From: Scytonematopsis contorta HA4267-MV1
GTDB lineage: Bacteria > Cyanobacteriota > Cyanobacteriia > Cyanobacteriales > Nostocaceae
DNA: 64,000 bases
Assembly: GCA_019359035.1 (NCBI GenBank)
Contig: JAHHIC010000038.1
Span: 124,001-188,000, forward strand
Reading direction: 5' to 3'
Below, one piece after another: positions 35,660 to 43,589 of this stretch. How positions within the stretch are numbered: the first letter of the stretch is position 1; each line of letters starts with the position of its first letter. Position numbers and translations under genes: made by a program. Under the pieces are notes generated by a model. The model was not told the origin of the DNA, searched no databases, and was given only the letters and a program-made list of their open reading frames with translations.

Positions 35660-36079
35660 ATGAGCCTAGAATTATCACTAAATCCAATCACAATCAAACT
35701 TACTTGGATAGACCGTTTAAGAGGTTTATTCGCTTTAGTAATTGCCTATTCAGCTTTACATTTTTTGTCTCTTTCAAGAATTTGTGAAATTCTCAGTACA
35801 CTCAAGCCTCGCTGCTCTCGTGAAATGACAACTGAAGAAGCTGACGTTGCTTGGGGAGCAGTACGTAAAACAAGTTTTTTCTTCTTTGGAAGAGCTGCTT
35901 GTATAGAGTTATCATTAGCTTTTATTATTTTCGCTCTGACTAAAGGTTTATCCGCAACCTGGTGTGTAGGTGTCGCAACTGAACCTTTTCAATCGCACGC
36001 ATGGGTTGAAATTGATGGTAAACCCTTCAAAGAAAGCGATTATTTTAAAAGACATTTCCAAAAATTGTTGGAGTCTTAA
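35660..36079 (+). CDS. Lasso peptide leader peptidase B2, locus 2
   Basis: This 139-aa transglutaminase-like protease is close to the B2 at 31353. Triad residues are conserved: the cysteine in AACIELSLAF, the histidine in SHAWVE and the aspartate in IDGKPF. It follows the cyclase by 64 bases, and that space is too short for a B1 gene. It would need the B1 protein of locus 1 to receive the leader. Confidence 0.92.
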   Translation: MSLELSLNPITIKLTWIDRLRGLFALVIAYSALHFLSLSRICEILSTLKPRCSREMTTEEADVAWGAVRKTSFFFFGRAACIELSLAFIIFALTKGLSATWCVGVATEPFQSHAWVEIDGKPFKESDYFKRHFQKLLES

Positions 36080-36124
36080 TCAAGTAGAAACATAGAAACA
36101 TAGAGATATAAAGATATAGAGATA

Positions 36125-36160
36125 TAGAGACTAAACAGGTTTAGTCTCTACATTTTTTTT
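36125..36160 (+). terminator. Rho-independent terminator of locus 2 operon
   Basis: TAGAGACTAAA, the loop CAGG and TTTAGTCTCTA form a perfect 11-bp stem, followed by CA and eight T. It lies 45 bases after the B2 stop. Confidence 0.9.
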
Positions 36161-36182
36161 CACATAATACCCTTAATAAATA

Positions 36183-36207
36183 ACCCGGCTCTCTAGAAAA
36201 GCCGGGT
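36183..36207. terminator. Hairpin between convergent locus 2 genes
   Basis: ACCCGGCT and AGCCGGGT pair perfectly over eight bases with a nine-base loop. On the minus strand it lies 65 bases after the precursor stop and could end the precursor transcript, though it is followed by only a short T-rich stretch. Confidence 0.5.
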
Positions 36208-36271
36208 ATTTAACGAATTATCTTGTTAGTTTAATTTACTATCTGATAGTTAAAGATTTTGTAAACTAAAC

Positions 36272-36400
36272 TTAGAAGAAGTAACGTTTGCGATTTATAC
36301 CAAAGTAATCACGGCGTCTAATGCGAACACCCAAGGTCACTTTTACTGCATCACCTAATTCAATTACTTCAGGTTTTTTGTATTCTGTATTAGTCTTCAT
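36272..36400 (-). CDS. Lasso peptide precursor, locus 2 copy a (predicted Gly1-Asp8 lasso)
   Basis: This 42-aa precursor starts ATG 36400 after TTGGAGAAC. The leader again fits Y-x2-P-x-V-x3-G-x5-T (Y7, P10, V12, G16, T22). Cleavage after L23 gives the 19-residue core GVRIRRRDYFGINRKRYFF, where Gly1 can be joined to Asp8, leaving an 11-residue tail. The core has six Arg and one Lys. A longer frame reads through from the neighbouring copy, but the conserved leader and ribosome site identify this start. The peptide is identical to that of copy b; the DNA differs at silent positions. Confidence 0.92.
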   Translation of the reverse strand: MKTNTEYKKPEVIELGDAVKVTLGVRIRRRDYFGINRKRYFF

Positions 36401-36437
36401 TTTGTTCTCCAATGTGTTCTGATTTAGTAAATTCAAC

Positions 36438-36566
36438 TTAGAAGAAGTAACGTTTGCGATTGATACCAAAGTAGTCACGGCGTCTAATGCGAACACCCAA
36501 GGTCACTTTTACTGCATCACCTAATTCAATTACTTCAGGTTTTTTGTATTCTGTATTAGTCTTCAT
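36438..36566 (-). CDS. Lasso peptide precursor, locus 2 copy b (same peptide as copy a)
   Basis: This is the second 42-aa precursor, offset from copy a by exactly 166 bases. ATG 36566 follows TTGGAGAAC. Its amino-acid sequence is identical to copy a; codon differences such as GAC/GAT and ATC/ATA are silent. It is the promoter-proximal copy when read on the minus strand. Tandem duplication probably raises the dose of the peptide. The conserved upstream region starts about 70 bases before this gene. Confidence 0.92.
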   Translation of the reverse strand: MKTNTEYKKPEVIELGDAVKVTLGVRIRRRDYFGINRKRYFF

Positions 36567-37180
36567 GTTGTTCTCCAATGTGTTAATAAACAGTACAGTT
36601 TTCAAATTTGAGCTATAAATATCAGTTCGTTAACTGGATGCTTTAGCTATATATATAAGATACAAAATTAACGATGCATCGACAAGTATTTTTCCTGTAT
36701 TGAATAGTTATAAATTAGACATTTTCGTCTTGATTCGTAAGCTTCCTTATGAATAATAATTAATGAAAAAAGAAATTATATTGTGAAAAGTATTCATCGT
36801 TATTTAGAGTTATATCGCCAAAAAATGTCACAAAATTCAGATACTTTTGTCCTGAAAATAAGTACATTTTGCTATTTACACAGAATCGGAATCTATCATT
36901 AAGTTTTGTAAAAAACTGCATAAAACTTATACTTTGCCCTTAAAGGTATATACACATAATACAAATTGTATTATGCCCTCAAAATTCCTATTGTTAACTT
37001 TGAGTTAGGGTGCATACTCTAAAATTATGGACGTATTAGTACGTATGTAACGAGTGTAGGCAAACAAGAAGAGTTTAAGAGTTTTTTCATAAGCCCTACC
37101 TACTTATAAATAAGTAGCTCATAAACAAAAAGCAGAATTAATTCAGGCGTTTTACTCAAATTTTACAAGGAAGGATTGCT
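36567..37180. promoter_or_regulatory. Regulatory region of locus 2 precursors
   Basis: These 614 AT-rich bases between the precursors and the HTH gene hold no ORF I can support. The part 36637-36732 matches 32260-32355 in locus 1 and is a likely promoter or operator. The end (TTTTACAAGGAAGG.TTGCTGTGGAAA) matches the start region of the locus 1 HTH gene. Confidence 0.55.
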
Positions 37181-37666
37181 GTGGAAATACAAACCCACTA
37201 CCTAACACCATTTCAACGACAACTTCTACTCGCAAAGCTAGATACAGAGTCACGTCCAGAGTATCGTCGTCGTATTGAAATTATTTTGCTGGCAGACGCA
37301 GGTAAATCTCAAACACAAATTTGTGCAACTTTAGGTTGTGCTCAAGAGACTGCACGGTATTGGATTGCTATGCTACAGACAGGTTTAGCTTTACGTTGGT
37401 ACTCGCAACCAATGGGTCGTCCCAAAGCTGTTAATGATAGATATCTGGAACGCTTACAAGAATTATTAACTCATAGTCCCCGTGATTATGGTTATGCATT
37501 TCAATATTGGACTGCTCATTGGCTAAGTAAACAACTAGCAAAAGAACTTAGTATTGAAGTCAGTGCTCGTCATATCAATCGTTTGCTTAAAGAGATGGGG
37601 CTTTCTACTCGGCAGAAACGCACGACTCAGGAAGTAGAGCAAATGTCTGTAATGTCTGTTAACTAA
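37181..37666 (+). CDS. HTH DNA-binding protein related to IS630-type transposase N-terminus, lasso locus 2
   Basis: This 161-aa paralogue of the protein at 32858 is alike over the first 145 residues, with different C-terminal tails. It has the same two helix-turn-helix units (TQICATLGCAQETARYW and VSARHINRLLKEMGLSTR) and the same GTG start after AAGGAAGG. There is no DDE catalytic domain. Retention in both loci, next to the precursor and facing away from it, supports a regulatory role over an insertion-sequence origin by chance. Confidence 0.8.
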   Translation: MEIQTHYLTPFQRQLLLAKLDTESRPEYRRRIEIILLADAGKSQTQICATLGCAQETARYWIAMLQTGLALRWYSQPMGRPKAVNDRYLERLQELLTHSPRDYGYAFQYWTAHWLSKQLAKELSIEVSARHINRLLKEMGLSTRQKRTTQEVEQMSVMSVN

Positions 37667-37930
37667 TAACCATATACATCTTCAATTCCGTTCCATAATA
37701 TTTTTTTGTGCTGTTCAAATATATCATACCAATTATTTGGTTTACACTAATTGAGGCATGGTTTTCTAGTTTAGCAACGGCATATATTATTTACTGTTTC
37801 ATAACTTTTAAGCCATGCTCAATTACAATCACATGTTAAAGATTTTTCAAATAACACAAAAATTTAGAGCATTAGATAATATATTAAGCCACTATATAAT
37901 TAACTTCCAAATTATCTAATTAAAATAACA

Positions 37931-38440
37931 ATGTTTACACCACGCAACATTCCCACAGATGAAGTATTACAAGAACTCGGTCGAAATTATCCGGATTTAG
38001 AAATAAATTCAGTTAGAGCCTGTCTAGCTTTTTTAACAACAACTGCCGAAGTTTACGAAGCTTTTGATACCCATTTTGCCCGCTATGGTCTATCAATGGG
38101 TAAATTTACAGTCCTAATGCAACTTTTGCAAGCATCTGATACTGGACTAACACCTTCAGAATGTGCCGACCGCACTAATGTAACACGGGGTACTATCACC
38201 GGACTACTCGACGGACTCGAACGGGAGCAATTGGTTCAAAGGCAACCACACCCAGCAGATAGACGGATGCTCACCGTGAAACTGACAATAAAGGGACAAG
38301 AGCTACTCGATAAAATGCTACCAGACCATTTTTGCCGTACCACTGGGTTAATGTCTAATCTTTCTACAGAAGAAAAAAAAATCTTTGTGCAACTACTGGC
38401 TAAGCTACGTGCAGGAACACCTGTCATGCGAGAAGCTTAA
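37931..38440 (+). CDS. MarR-family transcriptional regulator
   Basis: This 169-aa winged-helix regulator has the recognition-helix region LTPSECADRTNVTRGTITGLLDGLEREQLVQR followed by the wing PHPADRRMLTVKLT, which is the classical MarR signature. It lies 80 bases before a small membrane protein and probably regulates it. Members of this family respond to phenolic or oxidising compounds. ATG 37931 has no clear ribosome site. Confidence 0.9.
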   Translation: MFTPRNIPTDEVLQELGRNYPDLEINSVRACLAFLTTTAEVYEAFDTHFARYGLSMGKFTVLMQLLQASDTGLTPSECADRTNVTRGTITGLLDGLEREQLVQRQPHPADRRMLTVKLTIKGQELLDKMLPDHFCRTTGLMSNLSTEEKKIFVQLLAKLRAGTPVMREA

Positions 38441-38520
38441 CAACTCATCTATTGCGTCAAAAGTAATAAGGAGCCATACTATATGGTAACTTAGTATATA
38501 GAAGCAAATGAGGGGGCAAC

Positions 38521-39063
38521 ATGAAGAAGCTCAGCGTCAAACAGAAAAATTGGTTGCTATCTGTTCACATCGCGATTGCGGGAATTTGGTTTGGGACAGC
38601 TTTGATAATGGTTGTGATTGGGCTAAGCAACAGAAATACAACTAGTGGTGATGCGTTATATGCGATTAATGCCATACTTAAGAAACTAGATGATTTCGTC
38701 ATAATTCCTGCAGCTATGGGTTCATTATTAACTGGTGCGTTGCTTTGCTGGTTAACAATATGGGGATTTGTAAAACATTACTGGGTTATTACAAAATGGG
38801 TGGGGACAATTGCACTAATTATTTTTGGTACATTTTGGTTGGGACCTTGGACAAACGCAGCCACCTCAATTTCTGAAGTAGAAAGATTACAAGCTTTGTC
38901 GAATCCCCTTTATATGTTTGATGTCAAAGGAATGATTATTGGTGGTGCGATAACCACCTTAAGTCTATTAACTATTATTGCAATTTCCACTCTTAAACCT
39001 TGGGGAAGACGCAATACAGCCAAAGATAATGATATGTCCAAAAAAATAACGCTCACAGATTAA
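38521..39063 (+). CDS. DUF2269-like integral membrane protein
   Basis: This 180-aa protein has four predicted membrane helices. The first contains SVHIAIAGIWFGTALIMVVIG, with a histidine and tryptophan typical of this family of small membrane proteins. GAGGGGG precedes ATG 38521. It follows a MarR regulator on the same strand, so the two may form a stress-responsive pair. Function is not known. A nine-base inverted repeat (ACGCTCACA/TGTGAGCGT) spans its stop codon. Confidence 0.75.
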   Translation: MKKLSVKQKNWLLSVHIAIAGIWFGTALIMVVIGLSNRNTTSGDALYAINAILKKLDDFVIIPAAMGSLLTGALLCWLTIWGFVKHYWVITKWVGTIALIIFGTFWLGPWTNAATSISEVERLQALSNPLYMFDVKGMIIGGAITTLSLLTIIAISTLKPWGRRNTAKDNDMSKKITLTD

Positions 39064-39223
39064 TTTTACTTACTTAAACATGTGAGCGTCCCAACCATGA
39101 GTGTTCCTACTTTATTAGATTCAATAGCTAAGAGATGCTTTCCAGAAAAATGTAGAGAAGTGATTAATCACGTCTCTACTGCGGTCAAATTACCTGTAAA
39201 GTTCTTCCTTCCCTCCTCTCTCG

Positions 39224-39937
39224 TTAAGCAGGAACCGTTTCTTCCAAAAGTACAAAAGATTTCTTAGTTGCACCACAAATCGGACATTTCCAATCATCGG
39301 GAATAGCTTCAAAAGGAGTACCAGCAGCGACTCCAGAATCAGGGTCACCCGTTACAGGGTCATAAATCATACTGCATTGTTTACAAATCCATTTACGAGT
39401 TGTTGGACTTTGTCCCACCGCTTTAGGTGCAGGTCTTCCACCAGTCAATACTTCTAAAGCTTCCGTGTAACGGTCAGCATGGTAATGTTCAACATGCTTG
39501 AGTAAACCAAAGCGGTGTGCAGCTTCGCGAAAAGTATCAGCATGAACAACAGATTCTTTGGCTTGGTTAATAAATTCCGTCAGCGCGGAATTATTTTTTT
39601 CTTGTTTTGCAGTTTCAGCATATTGAGGATACATAGTTGTATACTCAAAAGTCTCACCTTCGATAGCTAAATCTAAACAGTGAGACATAATTTGTCGCTT
39701 TTGTTCATCAGTTAACGCACCAGGATTTTCAATCACAAGTTCTGGATGCAACAGTACAAAATGAGCAAAAGCATGTTGAGTTTCTTGCTCTGCAGTTTCG
39801 CGAAACAGCTTAGCGATATCTGCAAAACCCAGCTTTCGCGCCACTTCAGCAAAAAATAAATACTTACGATTCGCCATCGACTCGCCGGCGAAAGCTGATT
39901 CTAAGTTTTTGAGCGTAGTGATTTTTGACAAATCCAT
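39224..39937 (-). CDS. rbr: Rubrerythrin
   Basis: This 237-aa non-haem iron protein has an N-terminal di-iron four-helix domain (the ExxH motifs in AEQETQHAFAH and residues around VHADTFREAAHRFG). A C-terminal rubredoxin domain has two cysteine pairs, CKQC and CPIC. Rubrerythrins reduce hydrogen peroxide with electrons from NAD(P)H via rubredoxin-type partners. In heterocystous cyanobacteria a rubrerythrin has been linked to peroxide protection of nitrogenase. It is transcribed alone, opposite the DUF2269 gene. Confidence 0.95.
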   Translation of the reverse strand: MDLSKITTLKNLESAFAGESMANRKYLFFAEVARKLGFADIAKLFRETAEQETQHAFAHFVLLHPELVIENPGALTDEQKRQIMSHCLDLAIEGETFEYTTMYPQYAETAKQEKNNSALTEFINQAKESVVHADTFREAAHRFGLLKHVEHYHADRYTEALEVLTGGRPAPKAVGQSPTTRKWICKQCSMIYDPVTGDPDSGVAAGTPFEAIPDDWKCPICGATKKSFVLLEETVPA

Positions 39938-40260
39938 AATTTTTTGGAAGCGAAGGAACAGTTATTTGTCCTGAGAAAATTCAAACACATCACAAAATAA
40001 GCCGATATTTAACAAATTCTCAGAAGGGTATATCGACTCTCTGGTTGTGATATTATAGGAGAATTATAGAAATTTATTTAATTTTTTACATTGACGTTTT
40101 TACTAATAGCCTAAACTAAATTCTGGTAATTATTATGACGCAAATCGAGAATAATATTTGCACAAATCAATTTTGCTTCAAAACTTTCAATATTGTACTT
40201 GTTCTCTTGTGGGGTGGGCATCCCGAACCGCCCAACTGTATTTAAACCTGCTGCATATTA
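39938..40260. other. Intergenic, no gene seen
   Basis: About 320 AT-rich bases lie between rubrerythrin (minus, start side) and the end of the RND pump gene. This includes the rubrerythrin promoter region. I see no ORF, RNA or repeat. Confidence 0.4.
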
Positions 40261-43200
40261 TTACCTACGAGTAGCCGAAGGAACTTTTTGGTCTTGCACA
40301 GGCTTTAATTGCTTAGGCTTAGGACGACGAGTCAACCCATCACGTATATTACCAACAACAATATAAAGAATGGGCACCACAAACAAACTTAATAAAGTCG
40401 AAACAATCATCCCTCCAACCACCGCAGTACCCAAAGACTCCCGACTTGCAGCACCAGCACCTTCGGGAAATAGCATAGGATATATCCCTAAAATAAATGC
40501 TAAAGAAGTCATAATAATTGGACGTAAACGTTCACCAGAAGCCTTGATTGCAGCCTGAGTAATTGAAAGTCCCTGTTCTCGCAACTGGTTCGCAAATTCC
40601 ACAATTAAAATAGCATTTTTACTTGCAGAACCAATCAACATTACCAAACCCACTTGACAATAAACATCATTAGATAAACCCCGTAAAGACTGAGCCATTA
40701 ATGCACCTAATATTGCCAAAGGTACAGAGAACATAATAATTAAAGGGTCAACATAATTTTCGTATTGTGCTGCCAATACCAAAAACACAAACAATAACCC
40801 CAAAGCAAAAATTAATGGTGCTTGTCCCCCAGATTGCAACTCTTCCGCAGTGATACCCGACCATTCAAAACCAAAAGTATTTGGTAAAATCTGCTTCGCA
40901 AGTCCTTCCATTGCATTAATTGCTTGTCCAGAACTTGAACCCTGTGCTGGGGAACCGTTGATTTCTATTGACCGGAATAAGTTGTAGTGATTTATTGTTT
41001 GTGCGCTAGTACCTTGAGTGATTTTCACTAAATTACTCAATGGTATCATTTGGTTAGTTGTAGAACGTACGTACAGCTTGCCAATATCCCCTGGATTAGA
41101 GCGAAACTGAGCATCTGCCTGCACGTATACGCGGTAAGTACGTTGTAACAAATTAAAGTCATTTACATACCGCGAACCCAAATAGCTTTGAAGCGTATTA
41201 AAAATCGTACTGACTTCAACTTGCAATGCTTTAGCTTGGTTGCGGTCAACTTCAATCAACATTTGGGGAGTACTAGCGTTAAAAGTGCTAAATACCGCTT
41301 GCAAACCCGGTGTTTGATTTGCTCGCTGCAAAATTTGACCCATGACTTTCACCATAGAGTCTAAACCACTATTACCCCTTCTATCCTGTAGCTGGAATTG
41401 AAAACCCCCAAAACTTCCTAAACCGGGAACTGATGGGGGATTAACTGCTAGAATTCTGGCTTCGGGAATCTGAGAAAATATTCCCCGCATTTTGCTAATA
41501 ATCGCTTCTGCTGATTGTCCCTCACCAGCACGTTCTCCCCAAGGTTTCAGGGTGGTAAAAATAACCCCACTGTTAGCTGTGCTTCCACTAAAACTAAATC
41601 CACCAATCGCAAAAGTTCCCACGACTTCTGGTAATTTAAGAAGTTCGCTTTCTACTTGTTTCATCACTTTGCTGGTGTAATTAAGAGAAACTCCTTCAGG
41701 TCCTTGAATAATTGTGATGAAATAGCCTTGGTCTTCCTCCGGGATAAACGCTTGGGGGACTTGTAAATACATCCAACCAGTTAGCCCCAAGGAAAGAATA
41801 AATAAAGCCACCACAACAATTTTTATTCGTGCTAAAAACTGTAGCGACTTTTGATATCCACCCCGTACCCAATCTACAAAAGCATTAAATCTACCAAATA
41901 TCCAGCCCAAGATACCGCGAGGTCGTTGTCCACGACGCAATAATAATGCAGCTAAAGAAGGACTAAGAGTAATTGCTAAAAATGTCGAAATTGCGACAGA
42001 AAAGGCAATAGTTAGAGCAAATTGTCGATAAATCTGTCCAGTTGTACCAGGGAAAAAAGCTACTGGGACAAATACCGCCATTAACACCAAGGAAGTTGCA
42101 ATTACCGCACCAAATAGTTCGTGCATAGCTTGGGATGCAGCTTGACGCGGTGATAAACCTTCTTCCTCAATTAATCGAGAAATATCTTCCGTGACAATAA
42201 TTGCATCATCCACAACTAACCCTGTCGCTAGAGTAATACCGAACATGGTTAAGGTATTAACAGAAAATCCAAAAACTTTAATAAAAGCAAAAGTGCCAAC
42301 CAAAGTTAAGGGAATTACAATTACAGGAATCAGAGTACTGCGCCAATCCTGCAAGAAGATAAAAATTACCAGTACAACTAATATGACTGCCTCAAAAAGT
42401 GTCTTTACTACCTCAGCTAAAGACGCTTCAATAAACAATGTTGTGTCAAACGCCACCTGATATTTCATCCCTGGAGGGAACTCTGGCGCTAGTCTTGCCA
42501 TTTCCGCTTTGACAGCTTTGGCAACGTCTAAAGCATTACTTCCAGGAGCAGGGAAAATACCAATACCCACACCTTCATTACCACGAAAACGCAGGAAGGA
42601 ATTATAATTTTCTGCTCCCAGTTCTGCTCTTCCTACATCTTTAAGTTTAGTTAATGTGCCATCGGTGGTGGTTTTAACTACCATATCTTCAAATTCCCGC
42701 ACCTCAGCCAACCTACCTTGCGCTCGTAGGTCGATTTGATACATTTGGTCGGGGGAAGATGGTTGCTGACCAATTTGTCCTGCACCCACCTGTAAGTTTT
42801 GTTCGTTCAGAGCGTTGATTACGTCTTGCGGTGTTAAATTACGAATTGCTAATTTGCTGGGGTCTAGCCACAAACGCATAGCATAGCGACGTTCCCCAAA
42901 AATTCGTGCGTCACTCACACCTCTGATACGCTTGAGTGCGTCAACAATATAAAGGTCTGCGTAGTTACTTAAAAAGACATTATCGAATTGCTTTCCATCA
43001 CTATATAGACCCATTGCTAGGAGGATGTTGCTTGACTGCTTACTCACAGTCACACCCGTACGTTGCACAGCTTCGGGCAATAAAGGTTGAGCAACCGAAA
43101 CCCGGTTTTGCACATCAACTGCTGCAATATCCTTGTTTCGGGATGCGTCAAACGTGACAGTTATCGTACTTGAACCATTATTACTACTACTGGAAGTCAT

Positions 43201-43434
43201 ATATTTCATGCCTTCCACACCATTAATTTGGCGTTCCAAAATAGTAGTCACTGTATTTTCCACAACTTCCGCGCTTGCACCAACGTAGTTAGCATTCACG
43301 TTAATTTGTGTGGGGCTAATATCTGGATATCTATCTGCTGGTAGCGTGGGGATACTAATAGCCCCTACCAACAAAATCAAAATCGCACAGACACTAGTGA
43401 AAACTGGTCGCTTGATGAAAAAGTCAACAAACAT
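40261..43434 (-). CDS. RND efflux permease (AcrB/HAE1 family)
   Basis: This 1057-aa inner-membrane pump subunit starts with the family N-terminus MFVDFFIKRPVFTSVCAI. The proton-relay aspartates are in TGLVVDDAIIVTED. Twelve membrane helices and two large periplasmic loops are evident, and the closing GLVMLIGSASKNAILIVEFA is typical. It uses the proton gradient to push drugs or metabolites through a TolC-like channel. The adaptor gene lies directly upstream on the same strand, 155 bases away. No outer-membrane channel gene is in the window. Confidence 0.95.
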   Translation of the reverse strand: MFVDFFIKRPVFTSVCAILILLVGAISIPTLPADRYPDISPTQINVNANYVGASAEVVENTVTTILERQINGVEGMKYMTSSSSNNGSSTITVTFDASRNKDIAAVDVQNRVSVAQPLLPEAVQRTGVTVSKQSSNILLAMGLYSDGKQFDNVFLSNYADLYIVDALKRIRGVSDARIFGERRYAMRLWLDPSKLAIRNLTPQDVINALNEQNLQVGAGQIGQQPSSPDQMYQIDLRAQGRLAEVREFEDMVVKTTTDGTLTKLKDVGRAELGAENYNSFLRFRGNEGVGIGIFPAPGSNALDVAKAVKAEMARLAPEFPPGMKYQVAFDTTLFIEASLAEVVKTLFEAVILVVLVIFIFLQDWRSTLIPVIVIPLTLVGTFAFIKVFGFSVNTLTMFGITLATGLVVDDAIIVTEDISRLIEEEGLSPRQAASQAMHELFGAVIATSLVLMAVFVPVAFFPGTTGQIYRQFALTIAFSVAISTFLAITLSPSLAALLLRRGQRPRGILGWIFGRFNAFVDWVRGGYQKSLQFLARIKIVVVALFILSLGLTGWMYLQVPQAFIPEEDQGYFITIIQGPEGVSLNYTSKVMKQVESELLKLPEVVGTFAIGGFSFSGSTANSGVIFTTLKPWGERAGEGQSAEAIISKMRGIFSQIPEARILAVNPPSVPGLGSFGGFQFQLQDRRGNSGLDSMVKVMGQILQRANQTPGLQAVFSTFNASTPQMLIEVDRNQAKALQVEVSTIFNTLQSYLGSRYVNDFNLLQRTYRVYVQADAQFRSNPGDIGKLYVRSTTNQMIPLSNLVKITQGTSAQTINHYNLFRSIEINGSPAQGSSSGQAINAMEGLAKQILPNTFGFEWSGITAEELQSGGQAPLIFALGLLFVFLVLAAQYENYVDPLIIMFSVPLAILGALMAQSLRGLSNDVYCQVGLVMLIGSASKNAILIVEFANQLREQGLSITQAAIKASGERLRPIIMTSLAFILGIYPMLFPEGAGAASRESLGTAVVGGMIVSTLLSLFVVPILYIVVGNIRDGLTRRPKPKQLKPVQDQKVPSATRR

Positions 43435-43589
43435 AAATCACTGGTAGATGGGGAAGACAATTCGCAATCCGCAATTCGCAATTCGCAATTAATAGACAAT
43501 TGGGCAATTATTTAATTAATTGTGAGATATGAACTGCTTTCCTGTGTTAGGGGTGGGGAGTGGTCCGTGATGGGAGTGGGAATAATAAA

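Noticed and set aside
36272-36496. Single 74-aa protein
   Set aside because: This reading frame starts inside the other tandem copy in a different frame. The conserved leader, ribosome site and identical second copy show that the real genes are 36272-36400 and 36438-36566.
38990-39100. Terminator after the DUF2269 gene
   Set aside because: ACGCTCACA/TGTGAGCGT form a hairpin but it lies partly inside the gene and has no T-run.
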